A stretch of DNA of 64,000 bases, taken from positions 29,177-93,176 of the forward strand of contig NZ_BBYJ01000033.1 of assembly GCF_001528665.1 (NCBI RefSeq), in the 5' to 3' direction. The stretch is from Microtetraspora malaysiensis (GTDB lineage Bacteria; Actinomycetota; Actinomycetes; Streptosporangiales; Streptosporangiaceae). Positions 60,261 through 64,000 of this stretch are shown here, one piece after another; position 1 is the stretch's first letter; every line of letters begins with the position of its first letter. Made by a program: the position numbers and the translations under genes. Below the pieces are notes generated by a model. That model had not been told where the DNA came from. It saw only the letters and a list, made by a program, of their open reading frames with translations, and did not search any database.

Positions 60261-63200
60261 TCATGTGTCCGAAGGGGGAAGCCACTGCTGAACGATGTGG
60301 AGCGGGATGCCAGCGTCAACATGCCACAGCCTGCCGTCCCATTTCGCCGACATTCCTTGGGTTCGCGCCAAACGCTTCAGCTCCTCCTTGTCATTGAAAT
60401 GAACGTCGAGGTAGAGGCGGCCGTCGATCACCATGCCAGGGCGGGGCTGGTCATTGATCGACTGATTCTGTACGGACGTGCGCTGCGGCCAGGAGCGTGC
60501 GGGGCGTTCCATCCGGGCCCGCTCGACGATATGACGGACGCGCCGGCATGAGCCGGGATCTGTGATCCGCATCATGAGATCGGTGGGGCCTATGTTGGCC
60601 AGGAGGTTGAGCGAGCCATGCCACAGCACAGTGTCATCGAGGATGAGAACTTTCTCGTGCATGCGTTCCCGCGTCGTAACTTGGCATCCGGCCGCCCGCA
60701 GCTCTTCGACAAGTCCGCTCCGACGCGTGTCGTCCGATTGATCGCGCGTGTGGACGATGACCTGCGCTCCCGCACGAATTCGTGGCATGAGGTGACGAAG
60801 CCAGCTGCGGACAGGGTTCGGGTCCAGGAAGGCACAGTAGATCTCGATGCTGCGCTGGGCGCGGGCGATGTCCCAGGCGATGGCTCGTGGCACCTCGTCG
60901 GCCGGGAAGAACGCCGGTCGGGCCAGTTCCTCCTCGGGCAGCCCAGCTAGGTCGGCGGCGGAGCGGAAGGGGACGAGATCGTCCACCGAGAGCTTGTGCG
61001 CGTGGCGTTCCAGGTGCGCGAGCATGCGCGCTGCCTCACTGGCCGGGTTGAGCTTGGCGCGCAGGAACTGGGTGTCGGCCACGACGACGAGGTGGTCCTG
61101 GGCACGGCTGAGGGCCACGTTGAGCAGACGGCAGGTGGATGAGGACAGGCCGGTGCCTTCGTAGAAGTAGCCGAGCTTGTCCCCGGCCCCTGCCACAGTA
61201 TCGATGATCACGAGCGGACGCTGGCTTCCTTGGAAGCGATGGACGGTGTCGACCAGTCCGTCGTAGTTCTCGCCAAACCTGTAGGTCAGGCTCTCGCGTA
61301 GCGCCCTGACCTGTGCTTTGAACGGGGTGATAACCGCCATCCGGTCGGTGGGACGTTCCCCAGCGACAAGCTCGGTCCACTTGCGTGCAGGCAGGATTTC
61401 GTCGTATTGCAGGCCGCGGATGAGCTCGTGAATGACCGCCTCGTGTACGGAGTTCGTCGTGTGTCCGCCGTACCGGGACGCTGGATTGGGCAGGCGACGG
61501 GAGGTGGTGTCGATGAGGATCAGTGGGCCGTCGAGCAGCGGGGAGGCGGGAAGTCGACAGTGGTCGCCACGGCCTGTGCGCAGGGGCGCGTCCGGGTAGG
61601 CGACCACGTTGACGATGTCGCAGATAGCTGGACGCATTCGGTACTGCGTGTCCAGACAGACCATCCGCCGATCGCCACGGCGGGCCGTGCCGCTGGTATC
61701 GACAAGCCCAGCCGTGGTGAAGGGGTCGCGGTCCATCCAGAGTAGGGAGTGTTCTCTCTCGACAGGCGTGGCCCGCCGGTCACCGGAGGCTTTGGTAACT
61801 GCTGGTAGCTGGCGGAAGTCGCCGGCGATGACAAGGCGGCGAGTAGCGAGCCCGGCCGCGCACCAGGCGGAGGGAGCGTTCACCATGCCGGCCTCGTCGA
61901 TGATGACGACGTCGATCGAGTCCATCAGCTTGCGTGACTGCACCGCCTTCGCGACCGTGGTGCCCATCACGCGACAGTTCCCGCGTACCACCTCCGCGAT
62001 TTTCTGCAGTTCCTGCTCCAGGCTGGACAAGTGCTGCCGTAGCTGGTCGGCGGCCTCCCGGAGCGGGCCGGGCGCCGGGACGGTGCGAAGAGCGTTCCGC
62101 TGCGCGGTCAACGTTCGCTCCATCTCCGCGGCCTCGGCCGCATACCGTTGCTGGGCCGTATAAGTAAGCGGGAGCTCCTGGTTGAGGGTCGCCAGGTCGC
62201 GGTGACGTTCCCATCGCGTCCGGCTCAGGTGGTTGAGCTTGGCCTGCTTCCTCTTCGCGAGCAGTCCGGATGGCACGCCGATGCGCTGGATCTCGCTGTC
62301 GATCTCGCCGATCGCCCTCTGCAGCAGCTGGGTCTGCTGCTTGAGGAAGCTGATGCGCTTGTTGGCCCCGTTGAGATCGCTGTGCACCTTCGCCAGCCGA
62401 GCCGCGGTCTCCGCGGCCTCGGTGTGCAATGCAAGGTCTCGGAGAGCCGCCTCCATTCGGCTGCGGGTATCGGTGATCTGCGCCGTGAGGGAGGCGGACA
62501 GTCTCTCGCTAATCTTGGCGCGGTCGATCTGCTCGCCGAACTTGGCCGCCAGCGAGGGCAGCTCGATTTCTCCTGCTCGTTGCACCAGACCCGTGGCGAA
62601 GCCATCCTCCCCTGATAGCAGGTCGCAGATCCGTTCCAGTGCCTGATCGACGGCCACCTTGGTCGGCGCCACGAAAAGCACGCGCAGCCCCTGCCGGTGA
62701 CATCCCTCGGTGATGGCGGCCACGACATCGGTCTTACCTGTTCCCGGCGGTCCCCAGATGAAGGTCAACTCGCTGCCCAGGGCCTGTTCGATCGCCTCGC
62801 GCTGCCTATCGTTGAGCGTACGCTCGCGGTATCCCTGGACGAAGCGTTCAGGCGTCGCACAGCGTTCGATACGAGGCTGTCCCTGGCCCACCAGCCAGCC
62901 TGCGGCGGTCGCGTTGACTAGGCTGCCGTTTCCGCTCGCTGACTCCAGCCGCTCCACGACAGCCTCCCACCCCGTCGTGTCGTCCACGCGAACCTGTGCG
63001 TTGGCGGGCTGGGTGCCGAGATCGGCCGGAGTGCGGACTCTGATCTTCCCGTCGGGCATGCGATGTACTTCGGCACTCGACCAGGCATCACGTGAACGGG
63101 ACAGGCGGATCAACAATCTTTCGCCGGAGAAGGCTTCCTTCCACGTCTTGCATGAGAACAGATATTCGTGCTTCTCCCCGTTGCGGCCGACTCGACGGCC

Positions 63201-63317
63201 TACCGCCAGGGAAAGCTTCTCCCCGTCTCCATCGCTCCGCAGCTCTGCAGCGATCTCGAGATGCACTGCACGCAGAAGCTGATCGACGGGAAAGGGGGTG
63301 TGCCGCGGACCTGACAT
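60261..63317 (-). CDS. SF1 helicase - phospholipase D - DUF5710 fusion
   Basis: A 1018-residue protein. SF1B/Upf1-like helicase: Walker A IWGPPGTGKTDVVAAIT (about residues 187-203), a long coiled-coil insertion (about 275-450), Walker B DVVIIDEAGMVN, motif III AGDFRQLPAV, motif IV-like MAVITPFKAQVRALR, motifs V/VI VDTVHRFQGSQRPLVIIDT and LNVALSRAQDHLVVV. A phospholipase-D-like nuclease follows at about residues 830-935, with the HKD motif RERMHEKVLILDDTVLWHGS (H-x-K-x4-D). The C-terminus is a DUF5710-type domain (YLDVHFNDKEELKRLARTQG, WDGRLWHVDAGIPL). In DISARM the PLD subunit is the separate DrmC; here it is fused to a second helicase. A single PLD HKD motif suggests dimerisation. It points toward the sigma gene. 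Confidence 0.85.
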   Translation of the reverse strand: MSGPRHTPFPVDQLLRAVHLEIAAELRSDGDGEKLSLAVGRRVGRNGEKHEYLFSCKTWKEAFSGERLLIRLSRSRDAWSSAEVHRMPDGKIRVRTPADLGTQPANAQVRVDDTTGWEAVVERLESASGNGSLVNATAAGWLVGQGQPRIERCATPERFVQGYRERTLNDRQREAIEQALGSELTFIWGPPGTGKTDVVAAITEGCHRQGLRVLFVAPTKVAVDQALERICDLLSGEDGFATGLVQRAGEIELPSLAAKFGEQIDRAKISERLSASLTAQITDTRSRMEAALRDLALHTEAAETAARLAKVHSDLNGANKRISFLKQQTQLLQRAIGEIDSEIQRIGVPSGLLAKRKQAKLNHLSRTRWERHRDLATLNQELPLTYTAQQRYAAEAAEMERTLTAQRNALRTVPAPGPLREAADQLRQHLSSLEQELQKIAEVVRGNCRVMGTTVAKAVQSRKLMDSIDVVIIDEAGMVNAPSAWCAAGLATRRLVIAGDFRQLPAVTKASGDRRATPVEREHSLLWMDRDPFTTAGLVDTSGTARRGDRRMVCLDTQYRMRPAICDIVNVVAYPDAPLRTGRGDHCRLPASPLLDGPLILIDTTSRRLPNPASRYGGHTTNSVHEAVIHELIRGLQYDEILPARKWTELVAGERPTDRMAVITPFKAQVRALRESLTYRFGENYDGLVDTVHRFQGSQRPLVIIDTVAGAGDKLGYFYEGTGLSSSTCRLLNVALSRAQDHLVVVADTQFLRAKLNPASEAARMLAHLERHAHKLSVDDLVPFRSAADLAGLPEEELARPAFFPADEVPRAIAWDIARAQRSIEIYCAFLDPNPVRSWLRHLMPRIRAGAQVIVHTRDQSDDTRRSGLVEELRAAGCQVTTRERMHEKVLILDDTVLWHGSLNLLANIGPTDLMMRITDPGSCRRVRHIVERARMERPARSWPQRTSVQNQSINDQPRPGMVIDGRLYLDVHFNDKEELKRLARTQGMSAKWDGRLWHVDAGIPLHIVQQWLPPSDT

Positions 63318-63561
63318 CTAGCTCCCAAGGACAAGGAGATTGGCATGGTCATGGTGCGGATTAATAACTTACCGTCTCCAGTCCCTTTCGAGGGCCGCTC
63401 CTGGTCCGCTCCTGTGTTCGTCATCGCGTCCCATGCAGGACGGCATTTACGAGGGCCCTAGCGGACGATTGCGGCGCAGGCAGGCAGTCTGTTGACTCCG
63501 GTCTGCGACAATGAAGCGCTCCGGCTTCGGTGGAGGCTCGTTCCCTTGAGAGGATCGAGTC
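63318..63561. other. Spacer between helicase-PLD gene and IS3 element
   Basis: It holds the promoter of the helicase-PLD gene and the left end of the insertion sequence. The likely IS start is near 63,490 (GTTGACTCCGGTCTGCGACA), since the sequence becomes IS-like from there. No target-site duplication can be checked because the right end is outside the window. Confidence 0.4.
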
Positions 63562-63888
63562 ATGGCAGCCAAGTCCCCCTATCCCGCAGAGCTGCGTAAG
63601 CGCGCGGTGCGTATGGTCGCCGAGGTCCGCCCGGACTACCCGACCGAGTGGGCCGCGATCAACGCCGTCGCCGCCAAGCTCGGCATCGGCACCGCCGAGA
63701 CGCTGCGCAAGTGGATCCGCCAATCCCAGATCGACGAAGGCACCCGACCAGGCACAACCAGCGATGAGTCGGCGGAGCTGAAGCGGCTGCGGCGGGAGAA
63801 CGCCGAGCTGCGCCGGGCGAATGAGATCCTGAAGGCCGCCTCGGCTTTCTTCGCGGCCGAGCTCGACCGGCCACAGACGCACTCGTGA
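63562..63888 (+). CDS. IS3-family transposase orfA
   Basis: A 108-residue HTH protein: SPYPAELRKRAVRMVAEVRP, then INAVAAKLGIGTAETLRKWI, with the classic HTH and a leucine-zipper-like helix (ELKRLRRENAELRRANEILK) followed by AASAFFAAELDRPQTHS. This is the OrfA of IS3-group elements, which binds the terminal repeats. It overlaps orfB by 4 nt (GTGA), a site for coupling or frameshifting to make the OrfAB transposase. Confidence 0.93.
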   Translation: MAAKSPYPAELRKRAVRMVAEVRPDYPTEWAAINAVAAKLGIGTAETLRKWIRQSQIDEGTRPGTTSDESAELKRLRRENAELRRANEILKAASAFFAAELDRPQTHS

Positions 63889-64000
63889 CCTTCATCGACG
63901 AACATCGTGAGCTGTTCGGTGTCGAGCCGATCTGTCGTGTGCTGAGCGAGCACGGCCTGTCGATCTCTCCCAGCACCTACTACGCCGCCAAGACCCGGCC
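63885..64000 (+). CDS. IS3-family transposase orfB (partial, 5' end)
   Basis: The GTG at 63885 opens a frame that continues to the window edge: FIDEHRELFGVEPICRVLSE, then HGLSISPSTYYAAKTR. This is the start of the IS3 OrfB, which carries the DDE catalytic core further on. Only 38 residues are visible, so activity cannot be judged. Confidence 0.88.
   Translation, partial: MTFIDEHRELFGVEPICRVLSEHGLSISPSTYYAAKTR

Larger units (their letters stand above)
63490..64000 (+). mobile_element. IS3-family insertion sequence (left part)
   Basis: An IS3-type orfA and the start of orfB overlap in the usual way, and the element runs off the window edge. The left terminus is estimated. It borders the defence island and may mark its edge or be a later insertion. 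Confidence 0.75.

Noticed and set aside
1..64000. CRISPR array
   Set aside because: No set of regularly spaced repeats with spacers was seen. The arrays found (2027-2098, 3763-3867) have no spacers and are in or beside genes.

Overview
The window is GC-rich actinobacterial chromosome. A mycothiol-dependent (MDMPI-type) enzyme, an SPW-repeat membrane protein, a CGNR zinc-finger regulator, a BTAD/SARP-type protein and RsbW-like ATPases together suggest the Streptosporangiales or a near relative. That placement comes from gene content only.

Bases 1-14,664 are ordinary chromosome: a MazG-like pyrophosphohydrolase, a methyltransferase/CGNR divergent pair, a TetR-controlled DrrAB-type ABC exporter with a perfect 18-bp palindrome at its promoter, and small enzymes and membrane proteins. 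Two genes are decayed by internal deletions: a GH15 glucoamylase-type enzyme (5782-7334) and a ROK-family regulator (about 8850-9316). The segment ends at tRNA-Lys(CTT).

Bases about 14,640-32,004 (and possibly further) look like an integrative conjugative element placed next to tRNA-Lys. They hold a tyrosine integrase and Xis-like protein, an active plus degenerate DNA-methylase pair, an AT-rich Ser/Thr kinase, a sigma-like regulator, and a compact T4SS run (VirB2-like, TrbL/VirB6-like, PrgI/VirB3-like, VirB4, VirD4, Replic_Relax, transglycosylase-NlpC/P60). A Nudix hydrolase sits antisense inside the run. I recognise no classical relaxase and no right attachment site.

Bases 32,040-47,072 are accessory: a 1706-aa secreted DNRLRE/LamG/FN3 protein with an AT-rich partner gene, winged-helix and small hypothetical genes, a PD-(D/E)XK-DUF5655 protein, an RsbW-like ATPase opposite a short XRE-like regulator, and a membrane-anchored BTAD protein.

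Bases 47,256-63,317 form a defence island with two neighbouring modules. (i) A tightly overlapping operon encodes a SAM methyltransferase, a HEPN-like/NACHT/FGE-sulfatase protein, a small OB-like protein and a two-TM CorA-like membrane protein. (ii) A DISARM-like set encodes a DrmA-type SF2 helicase, a DrmB-type DUF1998 protein and a compact UvrD-like helicase in one overlapping operon. It is divergent from an RpoD-like sigma factor, which is followed by an SF1-helicase/phospholipase-D/DUF5710 fusion. A 55-bp near-perfect direct repeat lies at 47,271 and 60,196 and brackets most of the island. The window ends in the start of an IS3-family insertion sequence.
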